The position numbers were made by a program, and so were the translations under genes. Shown in pieces: positions 44,601 through 53,211 of a DNA stretch of 64,000 bases; the first letter of the stretch is position 1; each line of letters begins with the position of its first letter. Origin of the DNA: CALJXB01 sp965225935 (GTDB taxonomy: Bacteria > Pseudomonadota > Alphaproteobacteria > Kiloniellales > JAKSDN01); assembly GCA_965225935.1 (NCBI GenBank), contig CBDDCC010000013.1, positions 434,001 through 498,000 of the forward strand, read 5' to 3'. The notes under the pieces are model-generated. The model ran no database searches and was not told the DNA's origin. It saw only the letters and a program-made list of their open reading frames with translations.

Positions 44601-44697
44601 TGACATGCGCCCTGACATGACACCTGCGCAGACATGACCTGGACCCTGACATGACACAGACGCTGACATGACACAGACGCTGACATGACACAGGCCC
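44601..44697. repeat. Tandem 17-bp repeat array holding the MFS start codon
   Basis: Five units with exact 17-bp spacing begin at 44613, 44630, 44647, 44664 and 44681; units 3 and 4 are identical (TGACATGACACAGACGC), the others differ by one to six bases. An additional TGACATG stands at 44601. Every unit contains an ATG, and units 3-5 contain ATGACACAG; the last one is the start of the MFS gene. The period of 17 shifts the frame, so earlier ATGs run into stops quickly. The array lies between a divergent regulator and transporter. Confidence 0.85.
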
Positions 44698-45905
44698 AGA
44701 CGACGGCCTGGCGGCCCTGGTTGATCGTGGGCCTCTCCTTCCTGGCCCTGGCGCTCTCCTATTCCGCGCGCGGCGCCTATGGGCTCGTCATTCCCCATCT
44801 GGAGCAGGAGTTCGGCTGGACCCGCAGCTTCACCTCAGCCATCGCCGCTGGCGCGCTCATCATGACCGCGATCCTGGCGCCGGTCGGCGGGCGCTTCGTA
44901 GATCAGCAGGGCGCGCGGGCGGTGATCCTGATCGGTCTCGGCCTGCTGGCGCTGGGCTGCTTCCTCGCCGCCGCGACCAGCCATCCCTGGGCCTTCGTGC
45001 TCGCCTTCGCGGGCGTCGCGGCCACCGGCTTCGGCCTGCTGGCGGTCCACGTGGTCTCGACGGCGGTCGAGCAGGAGTTCGAGACCAACCGGGGGCTCGC
45101 CACCGGCATCGCGACCTCGGGCTCGACGGGGGGACAGTTCCTGATCGTCCCCCTCTTCGCGGTCCTCATGGCCGCCTTCAGCTGGCGCTGGGCCTTCGCG
45201 GGGCTCGGGGCGGCGGCGCTCATCATGATGCTCTGCGCGCGCCTCTGGCTGCCCGCCGGCAAGCGCGGCGCCTCGACGCGGCGGCCGGCCGGCCCGTCCA
45301 AGAGCCTGGTGGGAGACACCCTGGCGGTCGTCAGGATGCCGGCCTTCCAGATCCTCTTCTGGAGCTACTTCATCTGCGGCTACACCACCTCGGGCGTCAT
45401 CGAGACGCACTTTCTGCCCTACGCGGCCTTCTGCGGCTTCGGACCGATTCCCTCGTCCACGGCCTATGGCCTGCTGTCGGCCATCAACCTGGCCGGCATG
45501 ATCTTCGTCGGCTGGCTCACCGACCGGGTGAACCGGCCCCTGCTGCTCGGCAGCATCTATCTCGCGCGCGGGCTGACCTTCATCCTGCTGGTCTATGTGG
45601 GCAGCGACCTGAATACGCTTTTCCTTTTCGCCATCGTCTTTGGCCTGGTCGACTACTCCACGGTCCCCGTGACCGCGAGCCTGGTCAGCAGCCATATCGG
45701 ATTGCGTGTCATGGGCCTGGCCTTCGGGCTGATCTCGGCGGGCCACCAGATCGGCGGGGCCGTCGGCGCCTACTTCGGCGGCGTCCTCTTCGACCTCTAC
45801 GCCCGCTACGACTGGGTCTGGTGGTCGTCCCTCTGGCTCGCCGTGCTGGCGGGCCTGCTCGTCTACCTCATGACCGACCGACCCCGGCGGCCCGCCCTTG
45901 CCTGA
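44685..45905 (+). CDS. Major facilitator superfamily transporter
   Basis: A 406-residue membrane protein with twelve predicted helices and the usual central cytosolic loop (about residues 190-215, KRGASTRRPAGPSK). The N-terminal half carries RGAYGLVIPHLEQEFGWTRSFTSA and the loop GGRFVDQQGARAV typical of the monocarboxylate/oxalate-formate antiporter group; the second half has GWLTDRVNRPLLLG. It should import or export a small organic anion or a drug. ATG 44685 lies in the last unit of a 17-bp tandem repeat and lacks a Shine-Dalgarno. The GlxA-type regulator transcribed away from it is the likely controller. Confidence 0.9.
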   Translation: MTQAQTTAWRPWLIVGLSFLALALSYSARGAYGLVIPHLEQEFGWTRSFTSAIAAGALIMTAILAPVGGRFVDQQGARAVILIGLGLLALGCFLAAATSHPWAFVLAFAGVAATGFGLLAVHVVSTAVEQEFETNRGLATGIATSGSTGGQFLIVPLFAVLMAAFSWRWAFAGLGAAALIMMLCARLWLPAGKRGASTRRPAGPSKSLVGDTLAVVRMPAFQILFWSYFICGYTTSGVIETHFLPYAAFCGFGPIPSSTAYGLLSAINLAGMIFVGWLTDRVNRPLLLGSIYLARGLTFILLVYVGSDLNTLFLFAIVFGLVDYSTVPVTASLVSSHIGLRVMGLAFGLISAGHQIGGAVGAYFGGVLFDLYARYDWVWWSSLWLAVLAGLLVYLMTDRPRRPALA

Positions 45906-45936
45906 CCCCCAGTGTCTCGGCGTGGTCGTGATCTCC

Positions 45937-46140
45937 TCAAGGGAGTGACTGCGTCCCTGGCGAAGTGCGCGTACCTGCCTGTTCAGGCAGACACTCGGGT
46001 CGCGCACCGAGCTCGTCGAGCAGCGTTTTGGATTCCGTAACGTCGAGCGTATCGAAGCCTTCAATGAAGTGGGCATGTATCGGAAGAAGGACTTCTCGCG
46101 CATCGTCGATGTTGTCGCCGTCAACGCAAAGTTGAGCCGA
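45937..46140 (-). pseudogene. Remnant of the C-terminus of an adenylate-cyclase/ATPase regulator
   Basis: The frame contains GSAQLCVDGDNIDDAREVLL, then PIHAHFIEGFDTLDVTESKT and LLDEL. I recognise this as the end of large class III cyclase/ATPase-TPR proteins, where AREVLxPIYGWFTEGFDTxDLxEAKxLLDEL is the typical closing helix pair. Only about 44 residues (46140-46009) match; the rest of the gene, which would be about 1000 codons, is absent, its place being taken by the oxidoreductase gene ending at 46172. No start is expected. The final 24 codons are probably read-through. Confidence 0.55.
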
Positions 46141-46171
46141 GCCACGAGCGGTCTGATGATCGGTTGGCGGC

Positions 46172-47284
46172 TCATCCAAACCGGGTTAGGGCGAAGGGTG
46201 CGAGAAGCGCCGGTCGTTCGCCCTCATGGGCCCAGGCCGCCAAGAGCTTCGCCACCGCTGGAGCGATGGCCCAACCATGGCCGCTCCAACCGGTCGCGAG
46301 GAAAACGTTGCTCACCTTCGGGAGCCGGTCGATGATCGGGATGCCATCGACGGAGTCCGCTTCCAGGTGGCCGGCATCGGCAACTTCGATCTCCAGGCCC
46401 TCGAGGCTCGGGTAGACGGCCACCGCATCAGCGACATTAGCGGCGATTTCTGTCTCGATCGCTTCCCCGCGTTGCCGATCCGGATCCCACCTGCCTGGAC
46501 GTCCGCCGGAGATCATCAACCGTCCATTGCTCTCCCGCTTGAGGGACAGGGTCCTGTGGGCGTGCCCGATGAGATGGCGGACCGGGTTGTCCCGCAAGGG
46601 CTTCGACACAAGAACCTGAAACGGTAGATTCCAGGTCGGGAGGTCCGACCAGGGACTGACCAGCTCCCGGACTCCACTGTTCGCCAGCAGGAAGAGATTG
46701 CCGACAACTTCGATCTCCTCGCCTTCCGTGGTTTCAACCGCGACCACCCGGTCGCCCCGGACGAGAAGCTGGCGTGCGGTGATTCCCTCCCGAATCCTCG
46801 CATCTGCCGCCATTGCGGCTTCGGCGTAGGCTCGCGTCGTCCCCTCGTGACAGGAGACCCCGTCACCGGGGCAAGAGACAGCCGCCAGGACTGCCGGTGC
46901 CAAGTCCGGCTCGTGCTCGCGGAGTTCCTCGGCCGTCAGGAAGACCGTCTCGATTCCGAGCCGGTTCTGCAGTGCGGCGCGCGTTCGGGCCTCCGGGAGA
47001 TCCATCGGCCTCTCGATCAGCATGAGGTGCCCGGTACGCTCGAACAGCGGCGATGTTCCGAGGTTTTCATGCAAAGCCGGCCAGATCTCGCGCGCCTTGA
47101 TCATCAAGGGCAGCTCGCGGTGGTCGCGGTAGTTCGCCCTGACACCCCGGCGCCCCGGCCCACCGGAGGCGCCGGATGCAATGCGCCGGGCCTCGACCAG
47201 TTGAACGTCATGACCTCGCGAGGCCAGCTCCCAAGCCAGGGCGGCGCCGTAGACCCCTCCGCCAACGATCAGATTCTTTGCCAT
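46172..47284 (-). CDS. FAD-dependent oxidoreductase, DAO/sarcosine-oxidase-like
   Basis: A 370-residue flavoprotein. The dinucleotide fold opens with NLIVGGGVYGAALAWELASRGHDVQLVEA; the family strand GASGGPGRRGVRANYRDHRELPLM follows; the C-terminal FAD contact is VFLATGWSGHGWAIAPAVAKLLA. It would oxidise a secondary or primary amine (glycine oxidase, sarcosine oxidase and similar). It is a different subgroup from the DadA-like protein at 18477. It starts at ATG 47284 and stands alone; the region upstream, 47285-47590, shows no gene. The 3' end abuts the decayed cyclase fragment. Confidence 0.87.
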   Translation of the reverse strand: MAKNLIVGGGVYGAALAWELASRGHDVQLVEARRIASGASGGPGRRGVRANYRDHRELPLMIKAREIWPALHENLGTSPLFERTGHLMLIERPMDLPEARTRAALQNRLGIETVFLTAEELREHEPDLAPAVLAAVSCPGDGVSCHEGTTRAYAEAAMAADARIREGITARQLLVRGDRVVAVETTEGEEIEVVGNLFLLANSGVRELVSPWSDLPTWNLPFQVLVSKPLRDNPVRHLIGHAHRTLSLKRESNGRLMISGGRPGRWDPDRQRGEAIETEIAANVADAVAVYPSLEGLEIEVADAGHLEADSVDGIPIIDRLPKVSNVFLATGWSGHGWAIAPAVAKLLAAWAHEGERPALLAPFALTRFG

Positions 47285-47590
47285 GCTTCGGGTGCTCCGT
47301 CCTGCCGTCTACGATTCGGAATCTCGGCCTCCGACGTGCCGCGGGACTCGATGGCGTAGTTTCGCCTTGGTTTCCAGCCCAAGTCGATAGGATGCCCGGA
47401 TAGAGAGACCCATTCGACATGGCTGAGCGGATGTTTGGACTTGCGGAGTGAACGGACCGAGGGCGTCATGCCACCGGACGGCGACCGATCGCCAGCATTG
47501 GCCGCTGCATCGGCGAGGGACCTGTGCGGCGGGGCCCTTCCAAAGCACGAAATCTGAAATGCGGGAGACGTGCCGGACCTTCGGCGACGA
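47285..47590. other. Intergenic region, nothing recognised
   Basis: About 306 bp with small open frames on both strands (for example minus 47309-47548) whose translations are Arg-rich and unlike proteins. It should hold the promoter of the oxidoreductase gene. Confidence 0.4.
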
Positions 47591-47914
47591 TCAACCGAAA
47601 AGCAGATATCCTGCCAGTCCAGGGTTCTCCAACCTGACGAGTCCGAGAACCGCGAGGCCGGCGCAGAGCAGGAGCTCCATGAAATAGCGCCCGGGCCGCC
47701 GAGGACCCGGCAAGGTCTGCATCGCGTCCTGCTGCAACAGGAAGACAGTGTGGTGGGCTTCGCTCATCTCCGAATGGGTGCCGCGCCGATAGGGAGCCAG
47801 GTGCCAGAAATACGACCCGACCGCCAGCGCCATGAGCCCCAGCCCGCCGAAAAGCAGATAGATCACCAGCGTCAGTCCGAGAACCACCGGCACGAAGTTG
47901 CGATTGACGGTCAA
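47591..47914 (-). CDS. Small membrane protein of unknown function
   Basis: About 107 residues with a first hydrophobic region NFVPVVLGLTLVIYLLF continuing into GGLGLMALAVGSYFWHL and a second one near the C-terminus (YFMELLLCAGLAVLGLVRL). A polar loop with HSEMSEAHHTVFLLQQDAM lies between. The start is taken as TTG 47914 (LTVNRNFV) since GGGGAG lies 8 nt upstream; an open frame continues to 47983 with a low-quality N-terminus. I do not recognise a family. It lies between the oxidoreductase and cyclase genes on the same strand. Confidence 0.5.
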   Translation of the reverse strand: MTVNRNFVPVVLGLTLVIYLLFGGLGLMALAVGSYFWHLAPYRRGTHSEMSEAHHTVFLLQQDAMQTLPGPRRPGRYFMELLLCAGLAVLGLVRLENPGLAGYLLFG

Positions 47915-48091
47915 CCGACCCACTCCCCGCCCCGTTGCAGGTCGCGCAGGGGCACTGTGGACTCCGAGCCCCAAAGTTAGCATAGGCCGCCGAAAGGCGC
48001 CAAACCTGCCCGCTTTCAGAGAGAGCGACGTTCTGGAAGACCGCCGATTTCGTCTTCGATGACCCGCAAGCCGCCATGCGACGTGCAGGTA

Positions 48092-49300
48092 TCAAGATGT
48101 CGTTCGACTGTCTTCCGCCGTCGCCAGTACGCCAACGGCCGTTTCGAGCCCCTTGAGGATCTTCTCGGCCACAAGGGTCGTCGGTTCGGCCAAACGATCC
48201 GCGAAGTCTTGAGAGAACAGAATCGGCCTGTGGAGCTCGCCGCACAGACCTTCGATACGCGCCGCAACGTTCACCGCTTGTCCCAGCACGGTAAAATCGA
48301 TGCGGGTCTTCGACCCAACGTTGCCGTAAAGCACTTCGCCGAAATGCATGCCGATTCCGAAACTCAGATCTAGTGGCGGGTCCGCCTCCCGGGCGATCTG
48401 CATGGCTTGCCGCGCGGCTGCCAGGGCCCTTTCGCACACCGGATCTCTATCCGGCGTCTCGTCTTCATCGGCCGAGAAGATCGCCAAGACGCCATCGCCC
48501 AAGAACTTCAGGATTTCGCCCCCGTTGGATTCTACCGCCTCCGCAATGGCTTCGAAGTATCTGTTGGCGAGTACCACGGCATCCTCGACTGTGTGGTGGT
48601 TGTTGAGGCCCGTCCAATCGCGAATGTCGCTGACGAGGATGGCCGCGTTGATCTTCTCGATGTCGCCTCTGGTGATCTGTCCGTCCAATACACGTTGCCC
48701 GGTTCTGGGACCTAGGTAGGCTTCGGCGACAGCGAGCGACACGCTTCTTGAGTTGAAGACTTCGACGATCGGCGCAAGGACGGAGGCGATCCGCGCAAAC
48801 CCTTGGATGTCCCTGTCCGAGAAGCCGTCCGCGACATCCGCCGTGAAGACAATGAATGCCATGGCGCCGTTCGAGAACTTCATCGGAATGCCGATATAGT
48901 CTGTGGCGCCGCGCGCCTTTAGGTCATGAAGCACTTCGTGGTCGGTGCTCGATAGGGCGTCCGTGAGCCGCTTCCTGAATGGCGCGCGGGTGCGGTTCAT
49001 GGTTTCGAGGGGGCTTCCGATATAGCCGGATCGGCCTTCCAGCCCGTGCGGCGAGGACAAAGGCGTGGTGGCTCCGCTATCCCTTTCCCAGAGCGATGTG
49101 ACCGCTGCCACGAGGGGGTGCAACGTCCGCATCGACAGGCGAAGCCGCCAGAGCGGCGCTCCCGAGGCAAGCATGCGTGAGCCGAGCTGACCAACAAACT
49201 CGTCGATGTCGCTCAGCAAACGGCCTTCATCCAACAGCCAATCAATGATCGGGCCCGGTTCCCACTGTGAGATTGCAGATCTGTCCGAGATTTTGGGCAT
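48092..49300 (-). CDS. Class III adenylate/guanylate cyclase with N-terminal sensor domain
   Basis: A 402-residue soluble signalling enzyme. Residues about 15-200 form a GAF-like/adenylate-cyclase-associated sensor region (DWLLDEGRLLSDIDEFVGQLGSRM and GIPMKFSNGAMAFIVFTADV). Residues about 225-390 are the class III catalytic domain: metal aspartates in AAILVSDIRDWTGLN and FLGDGVLAIFSAD, then GIGMHFGEVLYGNVGSKTRIDFTVLGQAVNVAARIEGL. It should make cAMP (or cGMP) on a cytosolic signal. ATG 49300 is the start. This N-terminal domain type is common in rhizobial and Rhodospirillum-type cyclases. It stands alone in an AT-richer setting. Confidence 0.9.
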   Translation of the reverse strand: MPKISDRSAISQWEPGPIIDWLLDEGRLLSDIDEFVGQLGSRMLASGAPLWRLRLSMRTLHPLVAAVTSLWERDSGATTPLSSPHGLEGRSGYIGSPLETMNRTRAPFRKRLTDALSSTDHEVLHDLKARGATDYIGIPMKFSNGAMAFIVFTADVADGFSDRDIQGFARIASVLAPIVEVFNSRSVSLAVAEAYLGPRTGQRVLDGQITRGDIEKINAAILVSDIRDWTGLNNHHTVEDAVVLANRYFEAIAEAVESNGGEILKFLGDGVLAIFSADEDETPDRDPVCERALAAARQAMQIAREADPPLDLSFGIGMHFGEVLYGNVGSKTRIDFTVLGQAVNVAARIEGLCGELHRPILFSQDFADRLAEPTTLVAEKILKGLETAVGVLATAEDSRTTS

Positions 49301-49704
49301 AGCCTATGATGTATAGCCTAATTGAAGCGAGTGAGTACTCTGCTGATCTCAAGGATTAATCCATTGGACTATTTGATATTCTTTTCTGAAAAGCTCTCCG
49401 ATTTCTTCTTTGGCAAGGGCCCCTTCAGTTCGTGAAAGTTGCAGGACACATTCCATCGGTCAAGTGCGGTCCCGAGACCGTCCTTCCCCTTGGGAGCCGG
49501 CCGCCAACAGCACCAACCCCCACATCCCGCGTCGAGACCCTGCCGACTGGATGGCCGCCTCGGATCATCCTCCGCTCACTCGACCGCGCCATCCGAGCGG
49601 CAGATCCTGGACACGTGACACGTAGATAGTTCTAACCCGCCGATCTGTCCGCTTTCGGTCTGTTCGGCCCCCTCCGCGGCGGCCCTCCAACACATGCGAC
49701 GGGT
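49301..49704. other. Intergenic region upstream of the cyclase gene, nothing recognised
   Basis: About 400 bp. The part 49310-49420 is AT-rich (TTGATATTCTTTTC and similar) and probably contains the cyclase promoter. The plus-strand frames at 49410-49629 are Pro/Arg-rich and unlike genes. Confidence 0.4.
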
Positions 49705-50201
49705 CGGCGCCCCTAGCCGCGCGCTGCGTCCTGTAGGTTCAGGCGGACCTCGACCACGTCGTCGTCGGGCACGAGGCGGCGGCTGAAGCCGACGCGCTCG
49801 GCGAGCGACAGCATGGCCTTGTTGTCGGGCAGCACCTCGCCCACCATCTCGGCCGTGCCGCGCTTGCGGCAGTAGCGGATCAGCTTCTCCAGGAGCGCGT
49901 GGCCGAGGCCCTGGCCCTTCAGGTCGGAGCGCACCACGATGGCGAACTCGGCCGTCTCGTTGTTCGGGTCCGTGACGGCGCGGACCACGCCCAGGGTGTC
50001 GCGCTCGTCCGCCTCCGAGGGCTTGGCGACGAAGGCCATCTCCCGGTCGTAGTCGATCTGGGTGAAGCGGGCGAGCTGGGAGTGGGGCATCTCGCGCACC
50101 GAGCCGAAGAAGCGGAAGCGGATGTCCTCAGGCGTGAGGCGCGAGATCAGGTCCCGGTGCTCGGGCTCGTCTTCCGGGCGGATCGGCCGCGGCAGCAGGC
50201 G
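49705..50201. repeat. 497-bp direct repeat, copy 1 (3' end of acetyltransferase gene)
   Basis: Positions 49705-50201 match 53212-53708 in the same orientation with a constant offset of 3507 and only about ten mismatches counted by eye. Both contain the last ~163 codons of the GNAT domain plus the stop codon and 8 bp beyond. Confidence 0.9.
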
Positions 50202-50225
50202 ATTGCTATGGAGCACTAGGTTCAT
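49713..50225 (-). CDS. Truncated GNAT acetyltransferase (duplicate of the C-terminus of the 53220-55916 gene)
   Basis: About 170 residues. From RPIRPEDEPEHRDLISRL to the end it is almost identical to the GNAT domain of the large synthetase-acetyltransferase: EMAFVAKPSE, FAIVVRSDLKGQGLGHALLEKL (acetyl-CoA loop) and VLPDNKAMLSLAERVGF. The first ten residues (MNLVLHSNRL) are new sequence from the junction. Single GNAT domains of this type can acetylate protein lysines on their own, so the copy could be functional, but ATG 50225 (or ATG 50243) lacks a ribosome-binding site and no promoter is evident. It is best seen as a partial gene duplication that may or may not be expressed. Confidence 0.6.
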   Translation of the reverse strand: MNLVLHSNRLLPRPIRPEDEPEHRDLISRLTPEDIRFRFFGSVREMPHSQLARFTQIDYDREMAFVAKPSEADERDTLGVVRAVTDPNNETAEFAIVVRSDLKGQGLGHALLEKLIRYCRKRGTAEMVGEVLPDNKAMLSLAERVGFSRRLVPDDDVVEVRLNLQDAARG

Positions 50226-50587
50226 GATCGTTCGATACCCCATTCGGCCCCGGGCCGAGGATCTGCGATGCCGGGTCGAGGCCACGAGCACTTTCGAAGA
50301 ACGGTAGGCGGGTTTCCTACCTTCCGCAATTTTTGCAGACTCGACTGCTTGAAGCATCGGAAGGACTCTGTCACATGGCTGCGAAGGAAGGACTTGGATT
50401 ACTTGTGCGGCTGTCGGACCAGCACTCAGAAAGAATTGAGGGCTCGTGCGTGAAATGGGAGAGAGCGCACAGAAGCGGGACGATGAGGCCCGATCGTCTG
50501 CGGCACAATGGCTAGAATTGAGGACAATTCGGCCGCCTTTCCGGTGCGATCCTGAAGATCAATTCTAGCCAGAAGCGAGCCCCCCGC
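50226..50587. other. Intergenic region with a 12-bp perfect inverted repeat
   Basis: GGCTAGAATTGA (50510-50521) and TCAATTCTAGCC (50559-50570) form a perfect 12-bp inverted repeat around 37 bp, with a smaller palindrome AATTGAGGACAATT inside. The right arm ends 18 bp behind the stop of the minus-strand membrane protein, so the structure could be its terminator or the ends of a small mobile element. The remaining sequence shows no gene. Confidence 0.5.
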
Positions 50588-52549
50588 TTAGCCGTTGGAG
50601 CGGCGGCCCACAAGCACACCCGATGCCGCCAATATCCCAAAAAGCAGAACAACAGCCAGTGGCTGTGTAAGAGATATCCAGCGGTAAGAATCTGGGGCAA
50701 GCCGTATCTTTACGCGTGAATCACCCGGCTCGACAACTACGCCCGAGTGGGTCCCGTTTACCCGCCAAACGGTTGTAGGTTTGCCATCAATTGAGGCCAG
50801 AAGGTCTAAGGCGAAATTGAGAGGCATCACGAGCATGGCGGTCTCTTGAACAGATACATCGAAATCCGCTCCGTCGTACCGGTAGGTCATCTTCAAATCG
50901 TCATTGTCGAAAGTTTCACTTGATGTGCCACTCCAATCAAATACAGTCGTGTCAAAATCGGATATGATCTCATCGCTTTTTCGAGAAAGTGTTTCTTCGA
51001 GAAAAATGAGTTGATTCTCGACCGTTTCCACTCCTCCGATTACTTTTCTAGTAAGGTAGGGTTCCTTAAACAATGCCTCCTCGCAACAATGATTGGCTCG
51101 TGTTCGCTCTTCGTATTGCAGATAAACAGTCTTAGGGTTGGTGATTGCACGGCTTTGCGGCTCCGTTTGTAGGGCTGACATGATTCCAAGTGGCCGATCT
51201 TCAACTGTGTATTTCGAGATATAGTGCAGATCGAATAAGGCCAATTCGAATACGAGCAGGGCAAAAACCGAATTCAATAGTATAGGGCCGGCAAGTCCAA
51301 GAAGTGCCTTGAAGCGAGCGATTGTAGACGCCAAAGCTATAGCCGCCAGTGCCGATAGGCAAAGATTGACCATTGGAAAGAAATGAAACCACTGGCGAAA
51401 CGATCCCATGACCTCGGGCGATAAATCGAACAGATAGTTCACTAGCGGAAAGGGTAGGTGGACTCCTATAGACAAAATGGCGAAGACAATCCCTATGCCC
51501 AGGATCGGCCAGGATTTGTGCCAAGCTACGAGTGGGGCGCACACAGCTAACCATACACCGACCCGTCCAACGAATAAGGACGCATTGTCGGGACCCAGCG
51601 GTGGAAAGTCGGGAGAGATGTAGTGAAGGTATCTCATTGGCAGTACCGAAGATCCGGGCATGGACCTTAGGGAGAGATCCCGGTACTCCTCGCCTGTCAT
51701 TGCCCACATCGGAGCATTTTCGGCAACTCGCAACGGACTGGACAGTTCTCCTATTGAGGATAGAAAGTACAGAAGAGGCGCTACAGCAATCGCAAAAAGG
51801 CCAATGGCGAGGACTATCCGTGGTTTCAGGAATGCTCGAATGCAAGCAACCGACGCTTGCGGTTCCACAATGACCATGGTGGTAACGAAAACAAGAAAGG
51901 AAAGAAACAAGATGTGCGGATAGTGGATCGTTCCTGCTAATCCAAACATCAGCGCTAGTGCTAGGATCAAATTGCGATCTTGAGGAAGGAAACGAATTGC
52001 CAACAAGAACCAAGGCACCAAATACGTGGTACTTAGCACCTGCTCCTGATGAAAGGTAATGCCAGTGCCACCCAGAGTCACCATGAGAGAAGCAAAACTG
52101 GCAGCAAGCCGCGATTTTGTCATCATTTCTATAACCAGCCACCAACCGATGGCCAGTAACAACACGCCAAATACGTGCTGGACCTTGAATGCTGTAACGG
52201 CGTCAAGTGGCGTGAAGGCATACAATGCATAGCCCACCAGGCGGTGTGGCGCGAAATAGAACAATGGGATCTGAGTAAAGCCGGTCCGGACACCACCCGC
52301 GGTCGGAAACCATTGTGGAAACTCTGAGGTTTCCGAGACTGCGGCCCCAATGTACTCGAATGCAGGAAACATGTAGTTGTAGGAATCGTAACCTGGAAGC
52401 CGAGGCGACAGCATGAAAGGAGTTGTGATAACCAAGTAGGGTAGCAAAGCGGTCGCGATCGCGAGAAGGCGTGGACCGCGAGCCGATGCAAGGACAATAA
52501 TGGGTGAAAAAGCAGCCAGTCCTGCTGCAATTAAAGACTCAATGCTCAT
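50588..52549 (-). CDS. Large AT-richer multi-spanning membrane protein (YfhO/GT-C-like layout)
   Basis: A 653-residue membrane protein with about ten to thirteen helices in the first 450 residues, then a soluble domain (about 455-620: DNDDLKMTYRYDGADFDVSVQ, VVEPGDSRVKIRL) and a final helix (LTQPLAVVLLFGILAASGV). A polytopic body followed by a beta-rich extracytoplasmic domain and a last helix recalls YfhO-type and other GT-C glycosyltransferase-like proteins; the first outer loop has PGYDSYNYMFPAFEY with an acidic residue where GT-C enzymes place a catalytic Asp. Base composition is far less GC-rich than the rest of the window, which suggests transfer from another genome. ATG 52549 (MSIESL) is chosen; AAAGGA lies about 14 nt upstream. 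Confidence 0.68.
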   Translation of the reverse strand: MSIESLIAAGLAAFSPIIVLASARGPRLLAIATALLPYLVITTPFMLSPRLPGYDSYNYMFPAFEYIGAAVSETSEFPQWFPTAGGVRTGFTQIPLFYFAPHRLVGYALYAFTPLDAVTAFKVQHVFGVLLLAIGWWLVIEMMTKSRLAASFASLMVTLGGTGITFHQEQVLSTTYLVPWFLLAIRFLPQDRNLILALALMFGLAGTIHYPHILFLSFLVFVTTMVIVEPQASVACIRAFLKPRIVLAIGLFAIAVAPLLYFLSSIGELSSPLRVAENAPMWAMTGEEYRDLSLRSMPGSSVLPMRYLHYISPDFPPLGPDNASLFVGRVGVWLAVCAPLVAWHKSWPILGIGIVFAILSIGVHLPFPLVNYLFDLSPEVMGSFRQWFHFFPMVNLCLSALAAIALASTIARFKALLGLAGPILLNSVFALLVFELALFDLHYISKYTVEDRPLGIMSALQTEPQSRAITNPKTVYLQYEERTRANHCCEEALFKEPYLTRKVIGGVETVENQLIFLEETLSRKSDEIISDFDTTVFDWSGTSSETFDNDDLKMTYRYDGADFDVSVQETAMLVMPLNFALDLLASIDGKPTTVWRVNGTHSGVVVEPGDSRVKIRLAPDSYRWISLTQPLAVVLLFGILAASGVLVGRRSNG

Positions 52550-52881
52550 ACAATTGTGATTAGATCCTTTCAACCATATACACAAGCGTTACTTCGTGCT
52601 GAAGGACTGCGCCGGTTCTAGCGTCGGAGTCTACTCTTCTCCTGTAGTTGAAAACGCCAGCCCAAGAAGAACCCGGTAATGTTGGCGTGTGGCTGGGCCG
52701 TCAGTCTAGTGGCGGATCTGATCCTAGGTTGCACGGAAACGTTGGCTGAGGCGAGGTGGCTCCGCATGTTTGGTGTGGCGGCGAGGTGATTCGAAGGATC
52801 TCCGGATATCGGTTTGTGCTGGCGCTGGTGAGCCTGCGAGAGGGATTTGGGCGGAACATTCACGAACGAGACCCAGCAATC
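52550..52881. other. Intergenic region between membrane protein and transposase remnant
   Basis: About 330 bp without a recognisable gene. It lies on the 5' side of the membrane protein and on the 3' side of the transposase remnant, so it may contain one end of the former insertion sequence, but no terminal inverted repeat could be identified. Confidence 0.4.
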
Positions 52882-53170
52882 TCACGTCCTCATGGCTTGG
52901 CGCAGAAGCCTGACGCCCATGGTCCGGTTCAGGTTGTGGGCGAGAACGCTGAACGCCATCTCGGTACGCACATACCTCAACCGCCCTATGAGGCGGTGGG
53001 TGGCACCCTTGCGGGTCTTGAGGTTGCGGAAGGTATGCTTGGCAGTCTCGCGGTGCCGGCGCATCCCCTCCGGGTCGTTTTCGATATCCGCGTCGGCGGC
53101 GACCAAAGATCACAGCAGCGGGCGGTTGCTCTTGAGGGCCAGTTTCATGGCCGTTCTGTACCCGGTTTGG
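52882..53170 (-). pseudogene. Remnant of an IS1182-type transposase C-terminus
   Basis: The minus-strand frame reads DPEGMRRHRETAKHTFRNLK, then TRKGATHRLIGRLRYVRTEM and AFSVLAHNLNRTMGV. This matches the closing region of IS1182-like DDE transposases (RRRETVEHPFGTLKxxMGATHFLxxxLPxVxTEMALxVLAYNLxRVMNI). Upstream in the same frame MKLALKSNRPLL is cut by an in-frame TGA at about 53110-53112. The catalytic core is missing, so the element is dead. It lies directly beside copy 2 of the 497-bp repeat. Confidence 0.75.
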
Positions 53171-53211
53171 CCTCAAGTTCGAGTGGCCGCGATGCCGATA
53201 CAGATCTGTAG

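Noticed and set aside
44551..44691. N-terminal extension of the GlxA-type regulator through the repeat array
   Set aside because: It would only translate the 17-bp repeats (Cys/Ser/His-rich), unlike any DJ-1/AraC regulator; the domain starts after 44523.
44601..44697. CRISPR-like array
   Set aside because: Units follow each other without spacers at 17-bp period and no cas gene is present.
48016..48091. Coding-like tail behind the cyclase stop codon
   Set aside because: The few codons look protein-like but lie in a different frame from the cyclase, without start or homology; too short to support.
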